Assembly (NCBI GenBank): GCA_002633025.1 | Contig: NMRB01000176.1 | Location: 224,013 to 288,012, forward strand | DNA from: Notospermus geniculatus | Lineage: Eukaryota > Nemertea > Pilidiophora > Heteronemertea > Lineidae | Length of the DNA stretch: 64,000 nt | Direction: 5' to 3' | In this document: positions 10,785-21,800 of the stretch, one piece after another | How the letters are laid out: every line of letters begins with the position of its first letter | How positions within the stretch are numbered: position 1 is the stretch's first letter | The notes under the pieces: model-generated | Seen by the model: the letters and a program-made list of their open reading frames with translations, nothing else | Told to the model about the DNA's origin: nothing | Database searches by the model: none | Position numbers and translations under genes: made by a program

Positions 10785-11180
10785 TGCGGGGGGGGGGGGG
10801 CGGCCGGGCCCGGGGGGGCACCATCCTTGTTCGGACGGAAAGCTTCCCGAGCCGAGGAAGTTTCTGTTCTGGCGTTTCTCTCTCGGGGAATGTGAGCATG
10901 CCCAGTGTCAGTGAAGGCGAATTTCCGAACGATATTTGCGCTTCCTCGGGGAAGGTAGGCCTAGGCCTACTACTGTGGCTGTTGTGCCGTTTGCCGTTTG
11001 TGGGTTGCAGTTGTGAAATATTCCACGTACAGCCAATCAGCATGCCGGCATGGAAAGAAAACAATGCATGCCAGGAGTTTCCCCAAGTGAGCGACTCGGC
11101 GAGTCGCTCACTTCGGCCAGGCTCGAGGAAGCCTTGGCTACTTGACGAATACCTTTCCGAACGCTCTCGCGCCTCCCCGA
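10785..11180. promoter_or_regulatory. GC-rich region, possible AIMP1 promoter
   Basis: A run of G (about 10789-10800) leads into a CpG-rich stretch with repeated CTTCC(C)CGA words and their mirrors. It lies 0.5-0.8 kb upstream of the first AIMP1 coding exon, where a noncoding first exon would be expected. No TATA box or defined start was identified. Confidence 0.3.
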
Positions 11181-11632
11181 GCTTCCCCGCTTCCCTTACT
11201 GACAATCATTGTCGACAAGCACAAGGCCTTAGGCCTATGTGTCACTGTCACTGTGTCAGTCACATTGTCATTGTCAGTAAAGTGTGTAAGGACGCATGGT
11301 CCCCACACTACTAAAACCACAAGAACCTGTGGTAGTCACGGTAGTATACATGGTATAGTAGCCTAGGACGAGGTACATAGGTAGTAAGGCCTTGGCCTTG
11401 AAATTCAAGGGGTCCTGCAGGAATTGACGTTTTAAAAATGCAGCTGACGGGGCTAGGCCTTGGCTCGCCCCAGTATTAAAATTAAATTCAGAACGAGGAA
11501 GACAGTTTCCTTTAAGGCCTATTTCCTTTTCCTGAGTGTTGTCGGTGGGGAATAGGTGGGGGAATCGGACAATGTATTGTGAGGGCTCACTGCATGTTCA
11601 TATCATACTTTATTTATTTTCAGGTTTTGACA

Positions 11633-11741
11633 ATGTCTTCCAGCAACGCTGTGGTGGAAAAGCTGAGTATGAGAGCAGACCAAGCTGACCAGATTATAGC
11701 AAAGTTGAAGACTCAGCTGCAGGGGATCAGGGATTCACATG
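11633..11741 (+). CDS. AIMP1: AIMP1 coding exon 1 (copy 1)
   Basis: Acceptor TTTTCAG before 11624; ATG at 11633; donor GTATGG at 11742. It encodes MSSSNAVVEK and the first coiled-coil heptads and leaves one nucleotide (G). An almost identical copy lies at 12884-12992. Confidence 0.9.
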
Positions 11742-14700
11742 GTATGGTAGCAAGGCCTACTGCTGAAGATTAACCGACTTTGAACTACAAAACTAACTCA
11801 GACCTGAATGAAACAATGGAACCCCTTTATATATGACCCTGAAAAAAACCATTGCTGGGGGCTCTGTTTCAATTAAATTGTCCAATATTGTCTAAAGATT
11901 CAATGACAAATCCAATAGTTCATAATCATAGACCTTCACTTTATTAGCTCACTGGGGTGAGCTATTACGATGGTGCAGCGTCCGTCGTCCGTCGTCGTCG
12001 TCGTCCGTCGTTGTCCGTTAGCAGGGCACGTTTCGTAACCGCTGGAGCTATTGATCTGAAACTTGGTACATGTATACCCCTAGGTCAGATGACCCACGAC
12101 ACCAAGTTTCGGTCCCTTTCGACTCTCAGTTTGGCCACCAGGTGGCGGAAACCAAAAACACAAAAAGTGCAATAACTCCTGAACTAATGACTAGATCATC
12201 TCCAAATTATGTTAAAAAACACCAACACAAGTTTGAATGAAAATACTTTTGGTACTGGTTGCTTTTAAATAGTGGATCACATGCTTTAGACTGAAAATCT
12301 TCAAGAAAAAAACATACAAGAAAAAACAACAGGAAATTATCCACATCGCTTCATCAGGCTACCTTGCCTGATCAGGAGATGGCCTGATCAAGCGTTTGGT
12401 CTGTACTGGGTGAAGCTTTCCGAACACAAGTCGTGTTCGGAAAGCTTCCCCGCTTCCCTTACTGACAATCATTGTCGACAAGCACAAGGCCTTAGGCCTA
12501 TGTGTCACTGTCACTGTGTCAGTCACATTGTCAGTAAAGTGTGTAAGGACGCATGGTCCCCACACTACTAAAACCACAAGAACCTGTGGTAGTCACGGTA
12601 GTATAGTAGCCTAGGACGAGGTACATAGGTAGTAAGGCCTTGGCCTTGAAATCCAAGGGGTCCTGCAGGAATCGAGGTTTTAAAAATGCAGCTGACGGGG
12701 CTAGGCCTTGGCTCGCCCCAGTATTAAAATTAAATTCAGAACGAGGAAGACAGTTTTCTTTAAGGCCTATTTCCTTTTCCTGAGTGTTGTCGGTGGGGAA
12801 TTGGCGGGGGAATCGGACAATGTATTGCGAGGGCTCACTGCATGTTCATATAATCATACTTTATTTATTTTCAGGTTTTGACAATGTCTTCCAGCAACGC
12901 TGTGGTGGAAAAGCTCAGTATGAGAGCAGACCAAGCTGACCAGATTATAGCAAAGTTGAAGACTCAGCTGCAGGGGATCAGGGATTCACATGGTATGGTA
13001 GCAAGGCCTACTGCTGAAGATTAGCCGACTTTGAACTACAAAACTAACTCAGACCTGAATGAAACAATGGAACCCCTTTATATACAGGCGCGGATCCAGG
13101 ATTTCACGAAAGGGGGGGCGCAGATATCGGCAGCGGCAAAGCCGCTGCCGCACGCGCCGTAGGCGCGTTTTCAGCGGGGGGTCTGGGGGGCCTCCCCCAG
13201 AAAATTTTGAAATCTAGAAGCCCTGAAATGCGATTTCCCGGCATTTCGGAACGCAAATCTAGGTCCCGTCGATGCTTGGAAAAGCCCGTTCTGAATGGCA
13301 TAAAACCAACGAAAATTGCAAATTAATACTATTAACTGGGCTAAGGGATAATCACTTCCCAAAATCTGAGTGACATACATACTTTTAAAAGAAGCATCAA
13401 CACAATTAACCGGAATGTAACTGTCTTAAATAAAAGAAGCATTAAGCCCCGAGGCAGGGCCGTAGCTAGCTGTTCTCTGCTGGGGGGGGGGGCATTAACG
13501 AGATGCAGGGTTCGTACGGTCATGGAAAACCTGGAAAAGTCATGGAATTTTACTTTTCTTCTCAAGGCCTGGAAAAGTCATGGAAAATTCTGAAATTTTG
13601 TCTGAGGTCCTTGAAAAGTCATGGAAATTGTACCACGTTGTTGAAATGAAAATTTCAATCACGATTTCTCAAACTGCATTGTTATGTTACTTCAGCAGTA
13701 ATCGGCCACCGGCGCGACTCCAGCATTTCAATCTAGTGACAGAGATCGTTATATTTCCAAGTCCATTCTCCCAAACCTCTGCTTGCATTCCTCAATAATT
13801 TATTTGGCTCAAATCCAGGAAGAATGCTCTTTCCAGTCATACCAAATTCGTTTGCCAATTTCTTTCCAGTAAACAGATATTTACTTGAATGACTGAAATC
13901 TTACCTCAGACCGCAGGCCTTTCGCCGCATGGTATTGGTACTGACGATCTTTTTGGCGGGAAAATGCTATAACTATAGAGGCCCATGGATCTGATACTCA
14001 ACTGCATTGAATTATATCAGTAATAAGATGGTCATGATGCAAAATGATACTTGTATTGGTGTTGGGTGTTTTTACAAGGGATTTGCTTTACTTGCAAATC
14101 TGTCCTGTTTAACCCATTCCAACCGGACCACATTTGAAGTTTTAACGCCTTGATCACTGATGATATTTATGATTGTAACTCATAGACTCTGAAGTATTTA
14201 CTCAGAGGTTCAGCACTCTCCCTGAATTGTTTAGCCTACATTACATATACTATGATTTAACCCTTTGATTCCTGAAGCAGGACGTGCCCTAGGCAGCACA
14301 TGCCAAAAATTAAAATAGAAAGCAAGAGAAAGATGGACATGATTAATTGTTTACCACATGTAAATCGAAATGCACCTTATGAAGTCAGAACAAGGAAAGA
14401 AGGGTTTCATAACATTTTGAAGTGTGCTTTTTATTGCCTCGGTGATGATGTTTTGCATTAAAAAGGTCATTGAATTTTACGTTTTGAGCATGGAATAGTC
14501 ATGGAAAAGTCATGGAAAAAAGTTTCCAACCAAGGGGAAGAACCCTGGAGATGAGCTAAACGGACGTGGGACTCGCCTTCCGGTGCCGAAGCGGCCGGTT
14601 TCGCGGGGGGTCTGGGGTACCTCCCCCAGAAAATTTTGAAAATTAGAAGCTCTGAGATGCGATTTGAGGTCACGTTCCTGCACTCTGAGTCACGAACAAT

Positions 14701-17700
14701 AATGAAAAACTTTTTTTGCACAGTTCCCCACCCCACCCCACCCCGTCCCTATGCTGGCTATGGGCCTGCGAGAACAAATTAGTATCCCGTAATTCACTGA
14801 GTCAGTTTTGATGTAATAGTACACTAAAATAATGCAGAGTTCAGTAGTGGCGCCAAACCACTTAGCTCTTTAAGGACCCCGCCGGAACCTGTCGCCGTAG
14901 GAGCTAAAATTCAGTTGGAAAAACACCGGTCTGCGAAATTAAGAGGGGGTGTGCCCCACAAATCCGCGCTTGGGGTATATAGCGGCGTGTGTTTCTACAA
15001 GGTGGTTCAGGAAAACTAGCACAGACGCCGTAATTTGCGTTAATTACCAAAATCTGGGTTCAAAAAAATCATTGGTCTGCCGGCAATAGGGGGGCGCGCG
15101 CCCCCCCTCGGATCCGCGCCTGATATATGACCCTGAAAAAAACCATTGCTGGGGGCTCTGTTTCAATTAAATTGTCCAATATTGTCTAAAGATTCAATGA
15201 CAAATCCAATAGTTCATAATCATAGACCTTCACTTTATTACAATCTCAATATCCCGGACAGTTCTCTTAGCTTTAGAGATTTATTCACATGTAGGCCTAT
15301 GTTTGCTTTTAATATTGTATTTTCTTATCTCAGCTAAAAGTATTTGCCGTCAAGAGGAAGAGAAATTGAAGGTTGAGAATGTAGCATTGCGTGAAGAAAT
15401 AGATCTTTTGAAGCAGCACCTTATCAACTTGGAATATAGAAATGGAGGTTGGTGAAGATTGGCTTCTGTATTGTAGTTATCAAGAGAGTCTAGTCAAGAG
15501 TTTTCTCCAGAACAAATAATATGGACCTCGGTAGGGTTCCTTCAGCAGTCGCCCCACTGAGGGACTGGGGGCCCTTCCCCAGAGAAACAAGAGCTTGGTG
15601 GACATTGTGTTTTGAAAAATCATTGCTCATAACTGATATGTACCTCCCTCTGTCATTAGACTATTATGTCCAACCCAGTGAGCACATGGTCCATGGACCA
15701 TTTCATTACAATCTCAATATCCCGGACAGTTCTCTTAGCTTTAGTGATTTATTCACATGTAGGCCTATGTTTGCTTTTAATATTGTATTTTCTTATCTCA
15801 GCTAAAAGTATTTGCCGTCAAGAAGAAGAGAAATTGAAGGTTGAGACTGTAGCATTGCGTGAAGAAATAGATCTTTTGAAGCAGCACCTCATCAACTTGG
15901 AATATAGAAATGGAGGTTGGTGAAGATTGGCTTCTGTATTGTAGTTATCAAGAGAGTCTAGTCAAGAGTTTTCTCCAGAACAAATAATATGGACCTTGGT
16001 AGGGTTCCTTCAGCAGTCGCCCCACTGAGGGACTGGGGGCCCTTCCCCAGAGAAACAAGAGCTTGGTGGACATTGTGTTTTGAAAAATCACACAAAAAAA
16101 GTTTTAGGAGCACCATGCAGTTTTTAATGAGGTATTTAAATATTTCTGCAAAGAATCTATGGCCTAAACTATGTGTGAAGTTGTTTGAAACTCTTCTTTG
16201 TAGAAAAGCAGATACCAATGCCATCCATGAGATCATCCGTTCCTGCCAACAGCTCTACTGCAGAACCGACTTCTATGTCAACAGTGTCAGCTGCAGAAGC
16301 CACAACGAATGGAAGTCAACCAAAGAAGAAGGCAAAAGAACCCAAAGAGAAAAAGAAAGGTGTTATGATTCTGTCTGTCCTCAACAGTTTTTTATAAAAA
16401 ACCAAATCAAAATCACATTCCCGTTGTTGTAATGGAACAGTGTTGGCTTCAAATTATAAAATCTTTTCAGATGCTGGTAAAAAGGCAACGAATCCTGATG
16501 ATGAGAAACCTGTTGATGTTTCCCGTCTGAATATGAAGATTGGTGTGATTATTGATGTGAAACGACACCCCGATGCCGACACCCTTTATGTGGAGACGGT
16601 GGACGTTGGTGAAGAAAGTCCCAGGACCATTGTTAGTGGGCTCGTCAAACATGTAACTTTAGAAGAGGTGTGTATTCAGTGCCGAATCACCATTTCTTCA
16701 GTTGTATTCCATTCTAACACAGTTTCGCTAGAACGCTTTCAAACTGTTATAAGTCAACTGCTGTCTGAACGGCTAACACGCTTGAATGCATTATACACAT
16801 GTATCACTTTCAAAGCGGTATAAGACCGTAGGATGAACACAGCTTAAATGATTTATCTATGACTTCATTCACTTCTTTCTTCTTTTCAGATGCAAAACAA
16901 GAAGGCTGTTTTCTTGTGTAATCTCAAACCAGCAAAGATGCGAGGGATCTTGTCGGAGGGAATGATCATGTGCCCTAGTACACCAGAAAAAGTGGAGGTT
17001 CTTGAAGTGCCCAAGGACTGTGTTCCAGGTGATAGGGTCACATTTGACAGTTTTCCAGGTGAGCTTCTCTTACTCAGTTGAGGTTAATGAGGAACCCGCG
17101 TGCCGGAAATCCCGACAGGTCGGCGCTGCGAGCAGTGCGACCGAAACGACGTCATTGACGTCGTTTTTGGTGTTGACGTTGCGTCATGAAAAAATCCGCT
17201 GTACATTTTCTACAGATAAAATGAGATAAAGACGTTGCCGAAATTGTCACCTGTGTCTTCATTTTAAGGAAAAAAGCATTGCAAAATTGCACTCATTTTC
17301 ATCTGCTACAAGATGGTGTAAATTTTAATGCCAGGCGACCGAAACAAAAGGGTGATTTTCACGCCAGAAATAAATGGAAATAACGTTAGAAAAAAGAAAC
17401 TTCGGTCGCACCGCTCACAGCCCCGCGTTGTGACGTTAGTTCCTCCGGTTCCCCATTGTGGTGAATATCAGTTGTGTCTATTTCTGTTTAGAGGACTGTG
17501 TATAGTCTGACACTGCATTCCACACCAGAGGATTGTGGTCTCTGGGTTCCTCCTTCAGTTCATCCACATTGCCAATCATCAGTACCGGTACCAAAAACAT
17601 GGGTATTGGCGACAAACTATTCTAGTGCTACACAAATCATATATACCTGACAAATTGTTATTTCTTTCTTGCAACAGGTGAACCAGACGTGATGCTCAAC

Positions 17701-17844
17701 CCAAAGAGAAAGATATGGGAGCAAGTTGCACCAGATCTGAAGGTGGATGAAAACAAAGTAGCCACATACAAAGGATCTCCATTTAAAATTGAAGGAAAAG
17801 GAATATGTGTTTCGCCAACTTTAAAAAATGTCCAAATCAAATAA
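11633..17844 (+). CDS. AIMP1: Aminoacyl-tRNA synthetase complex-interacting multifunctional protein 1 (p43 / EMAP-II precursor)
   Basis: Six coding exons (11633-11741, 15334-15447, 16204-16359, 16471-16667, 16890-17058, 17678-17844) join in phase to give about 303 residues, close to the ~310 usual for AIMP1. Residues 1-75 form a heptad-rich coiled coil (MRADQADQIIAKLKTQL; LREEIDLLKQHLINLEYR) that in vertebrates anchors the protein to arginyl-tRNA synthetase in the multisynthetase complex. A Lys-rich linker (QPKKKAKEPKEKKK) follows, then the EMAP-II tRNA-binding OB fold: VSRLNMKIGVIIDVKRHPDA, VSGLVKHV, AVFLCNLKPAKMRGILSEGM and a C-terminal extension ending in TLKNVQIK. The start is the first ATG after a spliced 5' leader (acceptor at 11621-11623). 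Exons 1 and 2 are each present twice, which I interpret as interleaved haplotypes, not as extra exons. Confidence 0.93.
11946..12310 (+). mobile_element. GTCCGTCGTC-family element, 5' part
   Basis: Begins AGCTCACTGGGGTGAGCT (a hairpin), then GTCCGTCGTC repeats, then GCAGGGCACGTTTCGTAACC and CAGGTGGCGGAAACC, as in the complete element at 44423. TT precedes it (11944-11945). Its 3' end is found 3.3 kb away at 15705, after the inserted second haplotype. Confidence 0.65.
12884..12992 (+). CDS. AIMP1: AIMP1 coding exon 1, second (probable allelic) copy
   Basis: Same length, phase, acceptor and donor as 11633-11741, with a synonymous difference (AAGCTG versus AAGCTC). Using both copies in one transcript would break the phase and repeat the start codon, so only one can be used. 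Confidence 0.85.
13085..15122. mobile_element. CAGGCGCGGATCC transposon with 5-bp target duplication ATATA
   Basis: Ends are CAGGCGCGGATCC and its mirror GGATCCGCGCCTG. ATATA lies on both sides (13080-13084 and 15123-15127), while the other copy of this region (near 11830) has the uninterrupted site. Near both ends lie G-rich stretches with CTCCCCCAGAAAATTTTGAAA. No transposase; its middle carries a second element (13506-14547). Confidence 0.8.
13506..14547. mobile_element. Nested transposon, ends CAGGGTTC/GAACCCTG
   Basis: Flanked by the 6-bp direct repeat GAGATG (13500-13505 and 14548-14553). Near both ends the words TCATGGAAAA and AAAAGTCATGG recur. No intact coding sequence recognised. 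Its insertion postdates the surrounding 13085-15122 element. Confidence 0.7.
15334..15447 (+). CDS. AIMP1: AIMP1 coding exon 2 (copy in haplotype 2)
   Basis: Acceptor CTCAG (15331-15333), donor GTTGGT (15448). It encodes AKSICRQEEEKLKVENVALR and the rest of the coiled coil; one nucleotide in, one out. A twin lies at 15802-15915. Confidence 0.88.
15621..15705 (+). mobile_element. GTCCGTCGTC-family element, 3' end
   Basis: CTCTGTCATTAGACTATTATG...GTGAGCACATGG TCCATGGACCATTTCA is the same 3' end as at 34475 and 45370. It is followed by TT and then by host sequence that is continuous in the other haplotype (15234-15241). Confidence 0.65.
15802..15915 (+). CDS. AIMP1: AIMP1 coding exon 2, second (probable allelic) copy
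   Basis: 114 nt like 15334-15447, with VETVALR in place of VENVALR and a few silent changes. Length 114 is a multiple of three, so a transcript containing both exons would stay open and duplicate 38 residues of coiled coil; RNA data would be needed to exclude this, but the allelic reading is preferred. Confidence 0.85.
16204..16359 (+). CDS. AIMP1: AIMP1 coding exon 3, linker
   Basis: Acceptor TTTGTAG (16201-16203), donor GTGTTA (16360). Ser/Thr/Ala-rich segment followed by PKKKAKEPKEKKK, the basic linker between coiled coil and EMAP-II domain. Confidence 0.9.
16471..16667 (+). CDS. AIMP1: AIMP1 coding exon 4, start of EMAP-II domain
   Basis: Acceptor TTTTCAG before 16471, donor GTGTGT at 16668. 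Encodes the OB-fold start (DVSRLNMKIGVIIDVKRHPD, ADTLYVETVDVGE) and VSGLVKHVTLEE. Confidence 0.93.
16890..17058 (+). CDS. AIMP1: AIMP1 coding exon 5
   Basis: Acceptor TTTTCAG before 16890, donor GTGAGC at 17059. Encodes MQNKKAVFLCNLKPAKMRGI and MIMCPSTPEKVEVLEVPKDC, the conserved core of the tRNA-binding domain. Confidence 0.93.
17147..17460. repeat. Dispersed repeat, copy 1
   Basis: Similar to 27577-27900: both contain GTGTTGACGTTGCGTC, CGCCAGAAATAAATGGAAAT and GTGACGTTAGTTC in the same order with moderate divergence. It lies in the last AIMP1 intron. Type unknown. Confidence 0.55.
17678..17844 (+). CDS. AIMP1: AIMP1 terminal coding exon
   Basis: Acceptor GCAACAG before 17678; TAA at 17842-17844. 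Encodes GEPDVMLNPKRKIWEQVAPD and the pseudo-dimer-forming C-terminal extension. No canonical AATAAA is seen soon after the stop; variant signals only. Confidence 0.93.
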
Positions 17845-17993
17845 GACTTTGCAATTTTCAGTGTAATGTCTTTCATTGATAATAATATATAAATCAATTT
17901 GATTTTGTTTGTTTTGTGATGTTTTTTCTCAAATTGTGTACCCGGTATTTGTATTGAGTTTGAAAAAGCCTCGGTATATAATATCAGGTGCAG

Positions 17994-18180
17994 GGGCGGA
18001 TCCCCGATTTCGAAAAAGAGGGGGCACACCGTTTCGCCGTGCTCAAAATTTTTAAATCTGCGGTGAATTTAAGTAATTTGCTCTAAATTTCAGAATTTCA
18101 CAGTCGATTTTACAGATTTGTTGGTCAAGAGGAATGGGGGGGGCCTTGGATCCTCAACTGGGCCAGAAATAGGGGCCTAT
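17994..18180. repeat. Remnant of a CAGGGGCGGATCC-type element
   Basis: Starts CAGGGGCGGATCCCCGATTT and includes GGGGGGGCCTTGGATCC. Its end is unclear. It lies just 3' of AIMP1, between AIMP1 and otopetrin. Confidence 0.4.
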
Positions 18181-18356
18181 GCAAATTTTGGATTAGGCAC
18201 CAACAAATCAAAGATTTTTTTTAGGATTTCGTAAGGTTTTGCACATTCAGTGAGGTCATGAGATGATTCAAAGATGGTGCAACACCAGGATGAAAGCATC
18301 CTGGAATTACACCATGCGGTGGCGCCACCTATTCAAATGCTGCTGATGCTGCCTGA

Positions 18357-18391
18357 GTCACGTGATACATCATTGTCCAAAATGGCGGCGG
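18357..18391 (+). promoter_or_regulatory. E-box/CLEAR-like site and YY1-like site upstream of otopetrin
   Basis: GTCACGTGAT (18357-18366) matches the E-box/CLEAR pattern, and AAAATGGCGGCGG (18379-18391) matches YY1-type promoter motifs. They lie about 70-105 bases before the otopetrin ATG, consistent with a TATA-less promoter. Function is inferred from motifs only. Confidence 0.4.
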
Positions 18392-18460
18392 ACCGGCAAG
18401 CAGCCTTTGTGTGCGTCTCTCCGAATTTTCAATTAAAACGGCCTCTTAATTACCTCTAAA

Positions 18461-18846
18461 ATGGCTGATATGGATAATAATTTAGGAGCTGAGTCGACTG
18501 ATGAGGCTGAGAGTCCTTGTTCAGTGATCCATCTCGGTTCGAACCAATCTGGTGAGTCTGACACTGACAGGCATGGCGATGTTGACAGTTTTTCCGACTC
18601 TTTTGACCATTCTCAAAGTTTGGATATTGAACTTGGGGATTTGAATGATGCAGAGAATGAAGGGAGGGTAGGACATCATCATCATGATGATGACAACAGT
18701 ATGACCACGCAGAGTGGTACAGAAATGAGCGAAGCTGATGAAGATGACGAGGACAGCCTGGATTCCAGCTCCGATTCGGAGGGGAGGAGGTTGCGAAATG
18801 CCCGGGATGACAGTGACTCGAGCTCAAGTTCTGAAGGAACTCAAAT
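18461..18846 (+). CDS. Otopetrin exon 1, acidic tail
   Basis: The ATG follows CTCTAAA; the donor is GTAAGA at 18847. 128 codons plus two nucleotides. Starts MADMDNNLGAESTDEAESP; later holds GHHHHDDD and a run of Ser/Asp/Glu. Unlike the rest of the channel it is not expected to be conserved. Confidence 0.75.
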
Positions 18847-21800
18847 GTAAGACTCAATTTTTGAATGTTTACCATACATGTACCATTGGAGTTTGTCGTC
18901 AGTCGTCGTTAAAGATGCAGTTGGAAAGGAGTTCATTTTTTTAAAAGTCAATCAAGGGACTTCCCTAATTACCCAATTAGCCTACATGATACATGTAGGC
19001 CTAGACCTAGCCCAGCTCAGCTGTCTGAAATGTCTCAGGACAGATTGGACCTAGCAGAAACATATATGTTTCTGGTCCTAGGCCTAGCCTAGTAATGGCT
19101 AAAACTAGGCCCTACATGTAGGCAGAGAACCTCAACTGCATTGAAGGAATGAAGAATCATTGCTAGCTAGCCTATTCCCATATCATTCATTCATTCATTT
19201 AAAAAGTTATCAATATCAGTACGGTCATGATCCAGGATCCATTGATGGCGCATAACATCATGACTGTCATTGACCTGACTGTCAATTTAAAAAGTGTCAT
19301 TCTTGACTTGGCACTGAGTAGGCTAGGAGACCAAGGTAAGCCTACGTCTTTGACTGTCACTGTCAGCCTCAACCTCCAGTCATTTATGTACATGTACATG
19401 TATTATGTCATTTTCATTCCATTTATGATTCATTATCCTTTATTAATGGGATGCCTTAGGCCTAAGTAAGGCCGTGCGTAATTAATTCTATGTTTCGCGT
19501 CCCGCGCGCGCATATTTCTGACTGTCGTCTGCTAATAGAAATGCATTGCGCATCCATTTTCCGAGATTCTCAAGATTGCTAACACAAAACTATCGGTAAA
19601 AAATAGGCCCAATAAGTGTTAAAATACCTCCTGAGAAAGCTGTGGTTCCTATCCTTGGTCACAAAACCAGGATGCTGACAGATTAAAACAAAGTTCCAAC
19701 AGATAGAGCTCTTGTTTCATGGTCAGGATGCCTCAATTCTTCATCATATCCATTCAAAATCCCCCCAGGATATCAATCTGTGTGACATGTACTGTATTGA
19801 TTCGTGTTTCAGCCCGTGTTAAAAACAGTTTGTGTTGTGTTTGGAGCGCGCGCGCACCAATTTTAGGTGACAGTGGGACACGAAACATAGAATTAATTAC
19901 GCATGGCATAAGGAGAAACGGTTGACACAGGCATGGCAGGAGGAATAGATGATGGCCCAGGAAAAAATGAATCATGAACTTTATGGTTCAACCATAAAAG
20001 TTCATAGTTTTACTATGAACTTCACAGTTTTACTATGAACTTCACGGTTATTTGGTTGTTCAACCATAAAGTTCATGGTTCATTTTTTGCTGGGGGGATT
20101 GTCTTTTAATATGATTCCTTACGAATGAAGACATAAAGTTTGCAAGTCAAAAGTTTGATTTGCTCTGTCATGTCTGTTGTCAAGTCTGACTTGATCTGAG
20201 ATTGTTCGTCCAATTAATCATGTAGTCTAACTCATGTAAGTGACATCTTACATGTCTTAGGCTCCTGCGTCCTGACGTGAGCAAGACAGATGTTCGTCCT
20301 TAAAAAACTTTGATATGTGTGAAATGAAAATAAAAAGTGTGGAGTGCAGTCTCTTCTATTCTATGCAGCTTCTGATATGAAATTAACACAACGAGAAAAG
20401 ATTGGCTGCTAGGTTGTAAAAGAAGTAACTATTTGCGGATTGGTATCTTCCAAGACAAAGTTCTATGACACGATGAAACTTTGAGCACTTCCAAGCAAAA
20501 AAAATGGAGGTTGTTCCCTACAGCAAATGTAGAATACCCAGAGAATCTTACATGCACTCTTAGGGCAAGACTAAATGTTATTACCCGCCTCTGCCATGTC
20601 TGCATGGATAAAGATCTCCAATAGGAAAGCTTCTTAAGCAAAACATTATTATGTGAAGAAGTGGAAAAAGAAATCCCTTTATGGGTGCCAGACTCTTTAA
20701 GTGGCTCTAAAGCACCATTTTAGCATCTTGTAATAGCTGTATTTACTTGCAGGAAACACTAATGGTGTTATGGTTGAGAGTGGTGGATTATGGATGGGGG
20801 TGGGGTGGGGGGTATTGCTAGCCCTGTCTTGCAGTCAAGAGTCTTGATAATTCATTTTAAACAGCATCACCGATCCTGTAAAAAAACTGATGTCATTGTC
20901 AGTGTGCTGCAAGGATGCGCATTGCGCCAAAAACAAAATGGGTCAGTTCTTTGATCCCAGTATGAGTACTAAGAAAACCCAATAAACAATACGGTACTGC
21001 AAAGACATAGGAAATGCCGTGCTTGAACTGCAGTGGTAGTTTCCTACATGTATCTTTTGGCACCACTCTTGCTCCCATAAGCTAACCTCGGGATACTTTG
21101 TCTTGGTTTGGTTTTTTGTAACTTCAATCTTTTTGCCAACACTATTTCCAGTCCCAGTGCATGTGACGTGACCACAGCAAGAAAATGTGCATGTAACTTC
21201 AGGACCTGCAACAATATTCTGTCATGTCTGTCACAATCATTTCATACCACACCACTTACAACGCCATCGTTAGATGTACAATGTACAGTACATGGATATC
21301 CTCTATGAATTCTAAATCCCTCCAAAAACGTGGGTTCAAGTTTGGTAGGAAGCTGTCTTATCTTATAAACCTGTTATTATTCCATGCCCTGTCCAAAATC
21401 GACAGCCAGAAATTTAAAACAAGGAGAGACAGCTAACTTATATCATCTTCCATCTTCTTCCCTCAAGGCATTTTTCTTGCCATATACTCAACGTGAGGTC
21501 TCCCACAACCACATCAATCATGTCAATCAAAGATGCAGAATCTGGTTCAATGTTGAATACATGTAGTTGTGCTCCACAGCACTTTGTCCATCCAGATTTG
21601 GTGTGACCGATTACCAGAGATGATACCCTTAGGGACAAAATGATGTAATATGCTTTGAAGAGCAGTAGTCAAGGGAGCACAGGGGGCAGAAGGTCGACGA
21701 ATTAGTCATCGGGTGTCACTTACATGTATCTCATGGCATTTTGTCTCGGGAGGAGATAGATCGGATCCACTGTGAGCTACACGTAATGTACTGTACTGTA

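Larger units (their letters stand above)
8101..11180. other. Intergenic region between the minus-strand gene and AIMP1
   Basis: No supported exon. Holds the MITE and partial copy at 9128-10103, several TGACGTCA (CRE-like) palindromes near 9595, 9650 and 9698, duplicated ~75-bp segments (9775-9838 and 10136-10190), dense AGGCCTA and ATGCATG words at 10200-10280, and a G-rich, CpG-rich stretch near 10785-11180. The missing 5' exon(s) of the minus-strand gene and the noncoding first exon of AIMP1 are probably here but cannot be placed. Confidence 0.5.
11181..16095. repeat. Two interleaved copies of the AIMP1 exon 1-2 region
   Basis: 11181-11945 matches 12444-13084 plus 15123-15235, and 15241-15620 matches 15709-16090. 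The order is copy-1 left part, complete copy 2, copy-1 right part, and the break in copy 1 falls inside a transposon that copy 2 lacks (11946.. and ..15705). Differences are scattered single bases and small indels. Confidence 0.75.

Noticed and set aside
10775-11314. Open frames of 152-179 codons on both strands in the GC-rich stretch
   Set aside because: High GC and repeats explain open frames on both strands; no splice sites or family resemblance. Treated as possible promoter.
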